A stretch of 64,000 bases of DNA from JAJDTR01 sp965220415 (lineage in GTDB: Bacteria > Poribacteria > WGA-4E > JAJDTR01). The notes below the pieces were generated by a model. The model was not told where the DNA came from. It did not search any database and worked only from the letters and a program-made list of their open reading frames with translations. Position 1 is the stretch's first letter. Every line of letters starts with the position of its first letter. This document shows, one piece after another, positions 26,831 through 34,285 of this stretch. The stretch is taken from NCBI GenBank assembly GCA_965220415.1, contig OZ244829.1, forward strand, positions 4,216,001 to 4,280,000. Reading direction: 5' to 3'. A program made the position numbers and the translations under genes.

Positions 26831-27031
26831 CTAAAATTCAATGTCCAATTGCTTTTTTATGGCATGAAGTGTTCCCTTTGGCAAGTCACGGGCTCCAAAG
26901 TCCGGAATAGAAGCCTGATTCCGGGTCTCGGGATGATACCACACTCGGTGTGAACCACGTGTCTTACGCGTCGATTGCTTATATCCCTTCTTTCGCAACA
27001 CCTTTACTATGTCTTTGTACTTCACAGTCAA
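26831..27031 (-). CDS. hicA: HicA-family toxin
   Basis: A 66-aa YcfA/HicA-type mRNA interferase with a dsRBD-like fold: residues 1-35 contain KDIVKVLRKKGYKQSTR and the GSH motif with the catalytic His (RGSHRVWYHP), and the end has LPKGTLHAIKKQLDI. It is complete. It starts with TTG at 27031, overlapping the hicB stop by four bases (TTGA). The 255 bases between this pair and the Gp49-like toxin gene show nothing else recognisable. Confidence 0.9.
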   Translation of the reverse strand: MTVKYKDIVKVLRKKGYKQSTRKTRGSHRVWYHPETRNQASIPDFGARDLPKGTLHAIKKQLDIEF

Positions 27032-27348
27032 ACACCAGCTTGAGTTGTGAAGAATTCTTGTCTTTTCATTGGTACTACGGCTTCAATAAGTTGGTTTAAC
27101 TCTACTTCATGATTTTCTTTGATGGAATCCGGCAATTCACGCCCTTGTTCTTCATAGGCTTCAACCACTGCATTAAAAGCGTCTTCTGCATTCTCTAAGG
27201 CTTCATCTAACGTTCTGCCGTATGTTATCAGTTCCGGAAGTTCTTTGCAGGTCACGGTGTACCCCCCCTCCGGTTCGCGAGAAAATCTCAGCGACAATGC
27301 CACATTATAAGATGTTTGCTTTTTCATGGCGGTGCGGACATCCGTCAT
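27028..27348 (-). CDS. hicB: HicB-family antitoxin
   Basis: A 106-aa HicB-type antitoxin whose core (residues about 15-70) has the degenerate RNase H-like HicB fold: REPEGGYTVTCKELPELITYG then TLDEALENAEDAF. The C-terminus lacks an obvious HTH or ribbon-helix-helix, so DNA binding is unclear. ATG at 27348 has AAGGAG seven bases upstream. Order antitoxin-toxin, cotranscribed from the promoter at 27432-27460. Confidence 0.9.
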   Translation of the reverse strand: MTDVRTAMKKQTSYNVALSLRFSREPEGGYTVTCKELPELITYGRTLDEALENAEDAFNAVVEAYEEQGRELPDSIKENHEVELNQLIEAVVPMKRQEFFTTQAGV

Positions 27349-27431
27349 GATGATTCTCCTTTCAATTTCGCCATGTTTGGCGATTGAGCGAGATTAGCGA
27401 TCCCACGCAAATAGGCGTGATGGTGTGTGCA

Positions 27432-27460
27432 ATTATAGCATAGAGACAAGTGGGAGACAA
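27432..27460 (-). promoter_or_regulatory. Promoter for hicBA
   Basis: Minus strand TTGTCT (27460-27455) and TATAAT (27437-27432) are 17 bases apart, 84 bases upstream of the hicB start and only nine bases from the direct repeat that flanks the adjacent element. Confidence 0.65.
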
Positions 27461-27479
27461 GCATAGCGTCCTCGTGAAT

Positions 27480-27713
27480 CAGGGGAAACGCATCTAATTA
27501 TCAGAGGTCTCATAGTGGAAGAATGTACGACTAATGTTGGGTTCACTCAAATTTTGGCACGTTCACGCAAAGCCGGCACCCGTAAACTCCTCTAAGATTA
27601 GCAATTGTTAACAGAATCCCGTTCAACCCAACCTACGCCCCCTAAGAAAATTATGACAAACCTAGCCGGATGCTCTTTTTTGTCGAATGGAAAATTTAGG
27701 TGCGTTTCCCCTG
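27480..27713. mobile_element. 234-bp MITE-like element with 18-bp inverted ends and 10-bp target duplication
   Basis: The ends are CAGGGGAAACGCATCTAA (27480-27497) and TTAGGTGCGTTTCCCCTG (27696-27713), inverted with one mismatch. Directly outside are perfect 10-base direct repeats CCTCGTGAAT (27470-27479 and 27714-27723), as left by transposition. The inside has no open frame long enough for a transposase, so it is non-autonomous. The end sequence CAGGG...AACGCA and the long duplication resemble ISAs1-family insertion sequences; this relation is inferred. Confidence 0.8.
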
Positions 27714-27804
27714 CCTCGTGAATAGATTCATGGTAAGGGGATAGCGGCCATGGGATTCACTATCGACGAGTTTTTCCATTGTGGCGGATTGGGCGCGGGA
27801 AGAA

Positions 27805-27885
27805 AATCTCTATAGGAGTTCTATCGCACTGGGATCTCTATCGCCCTCACTATTCGTTCGGTTGATCTATCCGCTCGTTTGATCC
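27805..27885 (+). repeat. Copy of the TCTATCGC/TTGATC repeat
   Basis: Contains TCTATAGGAGTTCTATCGC, then TCTCTATCGCCCTCACTATTC and two TTGATC blocks. It lies in the gap between the MITE-like element and the permease gene; no gene is seen in 27724-27932. Confidence 0.8.
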
Positions 27886-27932
27886 CTACGATTTGGGGCG
27901 GTTGAGGGATCCCTCCTGCGGTTGGTTGAGCG

Positions 27933-28997
27933 CTATTCTGCGGTTGTGCTACGCCGCTGTTCCCGGAAGCTGGAAACGCCGTAAATCAACACGAAGAAAA
28001 TAATTGTCGCTTGGATCACGAATGTCATTTTCGCCGAGATGCCCGCCATCTGCTGCATGGCGTCCGAACCCGTCTTTAACGCTCCGAACAGTAGAGAGGA
28101 CAGGATCGCCCAGAGCGGATGGAGTTTTGCCAATAGGGCTACGGCGATTGCCGTGTACCCGTACCCGGGCGAGAAGTTTAGGAACAGACGTCGAGTCAGC
28201 GCGGTGAGTTCGATAGCCCCTCCCAGTCCGGCAAGCGCACCGCTAATGAAGAGCGCGAGTATCACGTTCTTGGAGATCGAGATACCGGCTGCCTGTGCGG
28301 CTTTCGGATTCGACCCGACGGCTCTAATCTGATATCCCGAAACGGTGCGAAACAGAACGATTGCCAATATAATGGCGAGGGCAATCGCTAACGGGAGTCC
28401 GAGATGGAATCGCGTTTGCGGGATGAGGCGCGGCAGATGTGCTGCGGCGTCAAGCATGTCGCTTTGGGGACCGCGTTTCGCCGCCTCCTGTAACGGTCCG
28501 CCATCGACCATATAACTCAGGAGATAGATGGCGACGTAGTTCAACATGATAGTGCTAATCACTTCCTGCACGCCGCGGTATACCTTGAGCAAAGCCGCAA
28601 TCAGCGCCCAGATCCCGCCCGCCGCTGCTCCCACGAGTAAAGTCAGCGGAATAGCCAGGATTGGCGGGAGATGCGGTGCGACTTGGGTTCCGCACCATGT
28701 GGATGCAATAGCGCCCATCAAGAACTGCCCTTCTGCGCCGATATTCCAAATACCGCAGCGGAACGAAAAGGCAACTGCCAGCCCGGTGAACAGGAAGGGA
28801 ACGCTCTTGACCAATGTTTCCGTGATTCGGCGACCGTCGCCGAATGCGCCGCCGACTGCAACCTGCATTGCCTCCCACGGATTGTAGCTACAAAGCGTGA
28901 GGATGATTCCATTGGTGACAAGTGTGGAGAAAAGGATGGCAACGGGAAATAGAATCTGTCTTCGGCTGAGAGATGTGACCTTAGATAGGACGTTCAT
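27933..28997 (-). CDS. ABC transporter permease, BPD_transp_2 nucleoside/sugar type
   Basis: A 354-aa inner-membrane protein with about eight to ten hydrophobic helices and the family motif FRCGIWNIGAEGQFLMGA near residue 79 plus GYQIRAVGSNPKAAQAAGIS near residue 220, which contacts the ATPase. Members (YufP, NupB, BmpC type) import nucleosides with BMP-type binding proteins. ATG at 28997 overlaps the stop of the ATPase gene by four bases. The usual second permease gene is missing: downstream lie only repeats, the MITE-like element and hicBA. Confidence 0.9.
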   Translation of the reverse strand: MNVLSKVTSLSRRQILFPVAILFSTLVTNGIILTLCSYNPWEAMQVAVGGAFGDGRRITETLVKSVPFLFTGLAVAFSFRCGIWNIGAEGQFLMGAIASTWCGTQVAPHLPPILAIPLTLLVGAAAGGIWALIAALLKVYRGVQEVISTIMLNYVAIYLLSYMVDGGPLQEAAKRGPQSDMLDAAAHLPRLIPQTRFHLGLPLAIALAIILAIVLFRTVSGYQIRAVGSNPKAAQAAGISISKNVILALFISGALAGLGGAIELTALTRRLFLNFSPGYGYTAIAVALLAKLHPLWAILSSLLFGALKTGSDAMQQMAGISAKMTFVIQATIIFFVLIYGVSSFREQRRSTTAE

Positions 28998-30511
28998 GGG
29001 TGGGGTTCGGCGCCCGTCATCAGTAACCCGAGGGCGGTCATGTCGCTCCGCTTGCCTGTCGCGTCAATCAGATTACCGTTGGACATGACAAAGACGCGAT
29101 CGCTTAAGGCTAACGCTTCATCCAGTTCCGTCGAAATCAGCAGCACCGCTTTCGACTGTTGCCGTTGCGCAATCAGGCTTTTGTGCACGTATTCAGCGGC
29201 TTTTATATCCAACCCTCGTGTCGGGTTGACGGCGATTAACAGCGCCGAATTGCGTGAGATTTCTCGCGCCAAGACAATTTTCTGCTGGTTACCGCCGGAC
29301 AGGGCTTGCGCCTCAATATCCTTGGACGGGGTGCGAATGTCGTAGTTCCTAATCAGATGCTCCGAATCATCGCCTATTCGTGTTTTATCAAGCAAAAATC
29401 GCTTACGATGCTCCCGGAGTTGGTGCACATCAAGTATCAGATTTTCGCTAATCGAGAAGTTGACGACTAAGCCTGCGCTCTGTCTGTCTTCGGGAATGTA
29501 GCCTACTCCCAAACCACGTATGTCGGCAGTGGATTTGTTTGTGATGGGCGTGTCAAATAGTCTTATTTCCCCCGACACAACCCTGCGTAACCCCATGAGC
29601 GCTTCCGCCAACTCGACCTGGCCGTTTCCGTCTACTCCGGCAATCCCTACAATCTCGCCCTGACGCACTTCAAGCGAGACGCCCTCAACGGCAATCTCAT
29701 TCCGATTGCCGCGAATGACAAGGTCTTGCAAGCGGAGTGCGGTATCCTCGGAGGTTACCCCTTTACTCTGCCCGATGTCGTCTTGCGCAGCCGGTGGCTC
29801 ATCTCCCATCATCTCCCGAGCGAGTTCCTGGGGTGACGTGTCCGACGTGTTTGTCATGTACGTCTTGCGTCCGTTTCGCATCACGGTCACGCGGTTGCTA
29901 ATCGTCATCACCTCTTTCAACTTGTGGCTGATGAAGATGATTGAACGACCATCGGTCCGAAGTTTTTTCAGGATGGAGAAGAGTTCGTCGACCTCTTGAG
30001 GGGCGAGTACGGCGGTGGGTTCGTCAAGAATAAGGATTTGGGCGTCTGCTGCCAATGCCTTAAGGATTTCCACACGTTGTTGGAGTCCGACCGACAGTTG
30101 CCAGATGTACGCCTCCGGATCAATGGCAAAACCAAACTGTTCGGACAACTCCCGTGTCTTACGGTGTGCTTCGTCTCTGCGGAACCGGAATCGCCAATCT
30201 CGCAATCCAAGGGCGATGTTCTCCGCGACGGTCAGGTTCTGGATGAGCAGGAAATGTTGGTGAACCATTCCGACGCCGTGTGCAATGGCGTCGCGCGGGG
30301 AGCCGAGTCGGGCGGGTTCGCCGGAGATTCGGATCTCCCCGGAATCGGGCTGGTGCAAGCCGTAGATGAGATTCATCAGGGTGGATTTGCCTGCGCCGTT
30401 TTCACCCAGAACGGCATGAATTTCACCCTCCTTTAGGTCGAAGTCCACATTGTCAACCGCGACGAGACTTCCAAACGTCTTCGTGATGCCGTTTAGTTCA
30501 AGTACGTTCAT
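28994..30511 (-). CDS. ABC transporter ATPase with two nucleotide-binding domains
   Basis: A 505-aa fused ATPase of the sugar/nucleoside importer class (YufO/NupA type). The first domain has Walker A GENGAGKST, signature LSVGLQQR and Walker B ILILDEPTAVL; the second has the degenerate Walker A GVDGNGQVE typical of this class, LSGGNQQK and LIAVNPTRGLD. It powers uptake together with the permease. The start at 30511 has no clear ribosome site. The 455-base gap to the binding-protein gene upstream is unusually long for an operon. Confidence 0.93.
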   Translation of the reverse strand: MNVLELNGITKTFGSLVAVDNVDFDLKEGEIHAVLGENGAGKSTLMNLIYGLHQPDSGEIRISGEPARLGSPRDAIAHGVGMVHQHFLLIQNLTVAENIALGLRDWRFRFRRDEAHRKTRELSEQFGFAIDPEAYIWQLSVGLQQRVEILKALAADAQILILDEPTAVLAPQEVDELFSILKKLRTDGRSIIFISHKLKEVMTISNRVTVMRNGRKTYMTNTSDTSPQELAREMMGDEPPAAQDDIGQSKGVTSEDTALRLQDLVIRGNRNEIAVEGVSLEVRQGEIVGIAGVDGNGQVELAEALMGLRRVVSGEIRLFDTPITNKSTADIRGLGVGYIPEDRQSAGLVVNFSISENLILDVHQLREHRKRFLLDKTRIGDDSEHLIRNYDIRTPSKDIEAQALSGGNQQKIVLAREISRNSALLIAVNPTRGLDIKAAEYVHKSLIAQRQQSKAVLLISTELDEALALSDRVFVMSNGNLIDATGKRSDMTALGLLMTGAEPHP

Positions 30512-30563
30512 GTCTGAGGTGGTATGTAATCGGCGGTAGGTGAATGAAATATTTGAAAGTGTT

Positions 30564-30591
30564 TAGTGGCTAGTGATTAGTGGTTAGTAAG
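30564..30591 (+). repeat. Four tandem TAGTGNN heptamers
   Basis: TAGTGGC, TAGTGAT, TAGTGGT and TAGTAAG follow each other exactly. A related CAGTGNN array is at 56721-56755. Confidence 0.6.
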
Positions 30592-30710
30592 AACCTTAAA
30601 GTAGTGGTTAACGGCTAGCAATGGACTTCCACAAGGGGTGACCCTACAAAAATGTGGTGAAAGATCGCTTAGATCCAAAAGCGATTTTCCTGCACGCACC
30701 CTAGAAATCA

Positions 30711-30877
30711 ATAGACTAAACAGTTACAAATATTTCATCATAATCGTTTAGTTCAGTTCAGAACTTATGCGCCTACAGGAAATCGCGACCTGGAGATTGC
30801 GGGATCTCTATCGCACTCGCTATCCGCTCGTTTGATCCTACAGAAGACGCAATTTCTGACAGTACGGAGTATAGTTG
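30711..30877 (+). repeat. Dispersed repeat block in the BMP-ATPase gap
   Basis: Starts with ATAGACTAAACAGTTAC (like 49291-49307), continues with CGTTTAGTTCAGTTCAGAAC and ACAGGAAATCGCGACC (like 49124-49165), and ends with the 95-bp repeat at 30783-30877 that is nearly identical to 15112-15206. The gap 30512-30966 holds no gene. Confidence 0.8.
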
Positions 30878-30966
30878 CAATGACTATATGTGTGCGATTG
30901 GTTCATATTCTTGAATTTTTGCGTCCGAGGTATTGGCGAAGGATGAGCGCAATTGCAGAGCAGGCA

Positions 30967-31998
30967 TTACAAATCATCCACGCCGAAGTGGATACGGGGC
31001 ACCTTAATCTGTTTGGCTAGGATTTGCGATTTGACTTCCTCGACTTTCTTTTTTACGTGCTCGGGAATCCGGTCGGCGAGTTCCGGGTTGTAGACAATCT
31101 TGATCGCCTCGTCGTTCGACATGGTCATGTTGAGAGTTTTTGCCTCGAATGTGCCGTCTTTAACGCTTTTCGCCACTCGCACAAAGCAATCCAAAGAGAT
31201 AACCGCGTTGGCAAGAATTGTCTTGGGTGAAACATGGCTTTGGTCGCGGTTTGATCCGAAGCAATAGACATCCTTGCCCGACTCGCGCGCGTTTTCCATG
31301 GCTTCAAACACGCCTCGTCCAGCCGCGTTCGCATTGTGGAAAATGAAGTCGATGCCCTCGTTTATTTGAGCCAACGCGATCTCCTTGGCTTTGCCGATGT
31401 TATCCCAGTCCCCCACATACGCACGACGCACTTCCGCTTCGGGATTCGCGGCTTTCACGCCGCCTTCAAACGCCATAAATGTGCTATTGATTGAAGGGAT
31501 GTTTTGACCGCCGACCACGGCGACCTTGCCGGTTTTCGTCATCATTCCCGCAATAATCCCCAGTAGGTAAGTGGCTTCCTCCATTTCAAACACGATTGGG
31601 GCGACGTTCTTCAGTATGGTGCTCCCCGATGAGGTGATAAACACCGTCCCCGGAAAGTCGGGAGCAACCGCTTTGGCGGGATCTTGATATTCGTACCCGT
31701 GCCCAAAAACCAGATTGTATCCGTTCTGTGCGTATGACCTAAAATGGTCCTCCTGATCAGCCGGGGTACGGCTCTCTATATGACTTATCTGTGCGCCGAG
31801 TTCCTTCTCAATGGCTTTCAGCCCCTCGAAAGCAAGCGCATTCCAACCGGCATCGCTGACCGAACCGGGCGATAACAACGCCACCTTAAAGGATTTTTCC
31901 GCCGATATCTTGCCGCTGGCGATGATTCCGAGTAAACATACCGTTCCAAAAATCAAAAGAAGAGCCAAAATCTTAAACGAGTAATGCTTTATCTGCAT
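30967..31998 (-). CDS. BMP-family (PnrA-like) substrate-binding protein
   Basis: A 343-aa exported binding protein of the basic membrane protein family, which captures purine nucleosides in characterised members. The signal or anchor segment is residues 9-30; there is no clean lipobox, unlike most BMP lipoproteins. Typical segments are KVALLSPGSVSDAGWNALAFEGL, FRSYAQNGYNLVFGHGYEYQD, EEATYLLGIIAGMMTKTGKVAVVGG and CFGSNRDQSHVSP. ATG at 31998 has GGAGG upstream. It is the first gene of the transporter unit, with a consensus promoter at 32151-32179. Confidence 0.9.
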   Translation of the reverse strand: MQIKHYSFKILALLLIFGTVCLLGIIASGKISAEKSFKVALLSPGSVSDAGWNALAFEGLKAIEKELGAQISHIESRTPADQEDHFRSYAQNGYNLVFGHGYEYQDPAKAVAPDFPGTVFITSSGSTILKNVAPIVFEMEEATYLLGIIAGMMTKTGKVAVVGGQNIPSINSTFMAFEGGVKAANPEAEVRRAYVGDWDNIGKAKEIALAQINEGIDFIFHNANAAGRGVFEAMENARESGKDVYCFGSNRDQSHVSPKTILANAVISLDCFVRVAKSVKDGTFEAKTLNMTMSNDEAIKIVYNPELADRIPEHVKKKVEEVKSQILAKQIKVPRIHFGVDDL

Positions 31999-32150
31999 TC
32001 AGTATTTCCTCCGCATAGGTTAATGAGATTAAATCGAGTAGAAGTGGTTATTACGGTCGTCGGCATATTTGAAGGTCGGACCGTGGCTGGCGGTTTAACC
32101 TCTAATTTCCTCCCGAATGCGTGAATGTGGGGGAGGGCACCAACGCGGGA

Positions 32151-32179
32151 ATTATAGCACATTGAGGGGACCTTGTCAA
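32151..32179 (-). promoter_or_regulatory. Consensus sigma-70 promoter for the BMP transporter genes
   Basis: Minus strand TTGACA (32179-32174) and TATAAT (32156-32151) are both perfect and 17 bases apart, about 150 bases upstream of the binding-protein start. Confidence 0.82.
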
Positions 32180-32211
32180 TTTCGTGCCGGTAGACGAGGC
32201 GGGGGAATCAC

Positions 32212-32233
32212 GGGACGGCACGGGGGCCGTCCC
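32212..32233. repeat. Hairpin GGGACGGC/GCCGTCCC
   Basis: An eight-base perfect stem with loop ACGGGG, followed by CCTACG. It resembles dispersed hairpin repeats and lies in the gap between the BMP promoter and def, which has no gene between 31999 and 32337. Confidence 0.6.
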
Positions 32234-32337
32234 CTACGATTGCCCCGAGGTTTGCAGGATTTCTCCTTGACTATGCGATGTCCCGATGTTATGATTATCC
32301 GCGAAATCTTGCTAGGATTGGTTGGACCGAGTCCAAG

Positions 32338-32946
32338 ATGGCGAAACGCAAAAGACGGAAACATATTCCCGCCCATGCGCCGAGCGCTTCCGCTCGAACA
32401 ATAGGGAATCAGGAGCAAAAACACGCGGATGGCGTTCTCCAAATACGACTTTACGGAGATCCGGTGCTGCGACAAAAGGCGTCGCCCATCAGGGCAATAA
32501 CCAGCGCCGAAAAGGATCTGGCGGATTCCATGTTGACGACGCTATACGCCATACCCAACGGTGTCGGCTTGGCAGCGCCCCAGGTTGGTGTTTTGAAGCG
32601 ATTGGTCGTGATTGACGTAAACCGGGAGGACCTTGACAGCAAACCGTTGGTGCTAATCAATCCAGAGATTCAAAGCCTTGAGGGAGAGTTCGTTGATGAA
32701 GAAGCGTGTCTGAGCATCCCCGATGTCACGGCGGATGTCAAGCGAGCGGAAAAAGTGCATATCTCCGCGCTCAATCCGGATGGAGAGCAGTTCTCGATTG
32801 AAGGCGAAGGATTCTTTGCCCGCGTGCTTCAGCATGAGATAGATCATCTGGATGGCGTACTCTTCATTGACCATGTCGGCGGCCTCAAACGTCAACTCCT
32901 CCGAAAAAAACTCCGCAGAATTCAGGGACAATCCACGGATGAATAA
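32338..32946 (+). CDS. def: Peptide deformylase
   Basis: Removes the N-formyl group from nascent proteins. The three motifs are present: GVGLAAPQVG, EEACLSIPD (usually EGCLS; the metal-binding Cys is kept, Gly is Ala) and QHEIDHLDGVLF with the HExxH site. A basic N-terminal extension of about 30 residues precedes the domain (KRKRRKHIPAHAP). The ATG at 32338 is preferred; an ATG at 32278 would add 20 residues of non-family sequence. Neither has a good ribosome site. larE follows after nine bases, so they are probably cotranscribed. Confidence 0.92.
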   Translation: MAKRKRRKHIPAHAPSASARTIGNQEQKHADGVLQIRLYGDPVLRQKASPIRAITSAEKDLADSMLTTLYAIPNGVGLAAPQVGVLKRLVVIDVNREDLDSKPLVLINPEIQSLEGEFVDEEACLSIPDVTADVKRAEKVHISALNPDGEQFSIEGEGFFARVLQHEIDHLDGVLFIDHVGGLKRQLLRKKLRRIQGQSTDE

Positions 32947-32955
32947 AGAAGAAAA

Positions 32956-33813
32956 ATGTCACAAGCTCTCGCATTAGATACAGATCGAAAGTTAAAGGCG
33001 TTGAATGCGCTTCTGAAATCCTACGAGGACGTAATCGTAGCGTTCTCGGGCGGCGTCGATAGTACGTTCCTTGCCGAGGCGGCGCGGCGCGTTCTTGCGG
33101 ATAAAGCGCTTGCTGTCACTGCAATCTCCGATTCCTATCCGGAGCGCGAAATGCAAGCCGCCAAAGACATTGCAAAGCGGATTGGGATTCGCTTCGAGAC
33201 CGTGAATACCGACGAGCTGGAAATGGAAGGCTACGCCAGCAATCCCACAAATCGTTGTTACTTTTGCAAGACGGAACTCTTCACCAAACTGAAACCTATT
33301 GCCGAAAAATACCGGGTCAACACGATTGTGTACGGTGCAATTCCCGACGATATCGGTGACTATCGTCCCGGTATGGATGCCGCTAAAAGCATGGGGATTA
33401 AAGCGCCGCTGATTGATGCGAATCTGACGAAAGCCGACATTCGAGAGGTATCTAAGCACTGGGGGTTGCCGACATGGGATAAACCCGCTTTTGCTTGTTT
33501 GTCATCGCGGTTTCCGTACGGGACACGCATCACCCGAGACCTACTCCGACAGGTTGATCGCGCGGAACAGTTCCTGTACGATTTGGGCGTGCGGCAATTC
33601 CGGGTGCGTCACCATGAAGATCTTGCGCGAATAGAGCTTGAACCCGCGGAAATTCCGAATATAGCGACGAAATCGATTCGATCCCGGATTGACGAGCATT
33701 TCAAATCGCTCGGCTATCGGTATGTCACGCTTGATTTACAGGGATACCGTTCCGGCAGCTTGAACGAAGGGGTACCAAACGTTTCGATTGGGCAGTCTCG
33801 ACAGATTGGATAG
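32956..33813 (+). CDS. larE: LarE-type ATP-dependent sacrificial sulfur transferase
   Basis: A 285-aa PP-loop protein: ATP site SGGVDS at residues 31-36, NPTNRCYFCKTELF near 96-109, and the KPAFACLSSRFPYGTRI segment with Cys181, the position of the cysteine that gives its sulfur in LarE. LarE thiolates the nickel-pincer nucleotide precursor for lactate racemase. No larA, larB or larC is in the window, so an alternative sulfur-transfer role is possible. Start ATG 32956 is preceded by AGAAGAAAA. Confidence 0.92.
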   Translation: MSQALALDTDRKLKALNALLKSYEDVIVAFSGGVDSTFLAEAARRVLADKALAVTAISDSYPEREMQAAKDIAKRIGIRFETVNTDELEMEGYASNPTNRCYFCKTELFTKLKPIAEKYRVNTIVYGAIPDDIGDYRPGMDAAKSMGIKAPLIDANLTKADIREVSKHWGLPTWDKPAFACLSSRFPYGTRITRDLLRQVDRAEQFLYDLGVRQFRVRHHEDLARIELEPAEIPNIATKSIRSRIDEHFKSLGYRYVTLDLQGYRSGSLNEGVPNVSIGQSRQIG

Positions 33814-33933
33814 CGCTTGTTGAAGGCTGGCGCAACCGAAAATGGGATTTAACGTTCCCAAAGGCGCGTAGCAAGCCACGTCGCGAACCGCGTCCCGCCC
33901 AAATTAATTGGCTTGTCGGCAATCCGCGGGACA

Positions 33934-34266
33934 ATGACTATTCACCCCGACCTCATCCCAACTTTTTTCTTGATTCTGCTTGGCACCGTAGGGTTGATTG
34001 CGCTTATTTGGTTGTCTAGTAAGAGGGGTATGCGCAAGCGTCCTGTGTCCGAGCAAAGGAAATTGTTCACAACCAAAAAGAAATTGACGGATTCAGAAAA
34101 GCGGGCAATTTCGGAGAAAATTCGCCAATCGCGCACCGAAACACTGAAGAAAATGCCCAATCTCGACACTAACCGGATTTTCATCCTGATTGCGATAGTC
34201 GGGCTAGGCATTTTGTCCCTCGTTTGGATACTCATGCTTGTGAGTCGCGGCTTCCGCAAATGGTGA
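33934..34266 (+). CDS. Small membrane protein of unknown function
   Basis: A 110-aa protein with an N-terminal hydrophobic helix (about residues 8-27), a very basic soluble middle with EKRAISEKIRQSRTETLKK and a C-terminal helix (about 82-103) ending RGFRKW. I do not recognise it. ATG 33934 is used; TTG at 33913 would add seven residues. It lies between larE and the iron-sulfur protein gene (19 bases to the next start), and the same-strand spacing supports a real gene. Confidence 0.55.
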   Translation: MTIHPDLIPTFFLILLGTVGLIALIWLSSKRGMRKRPVSEQRKLFTTKKKLTDSEKRAISEKIRQSRTETLKKMPNLDTNRIFILIAIVGLGILSLVWILMLVSRGFRKW

Positions 34267-34285
34267 TGATTAAAGGGCGTAATAA

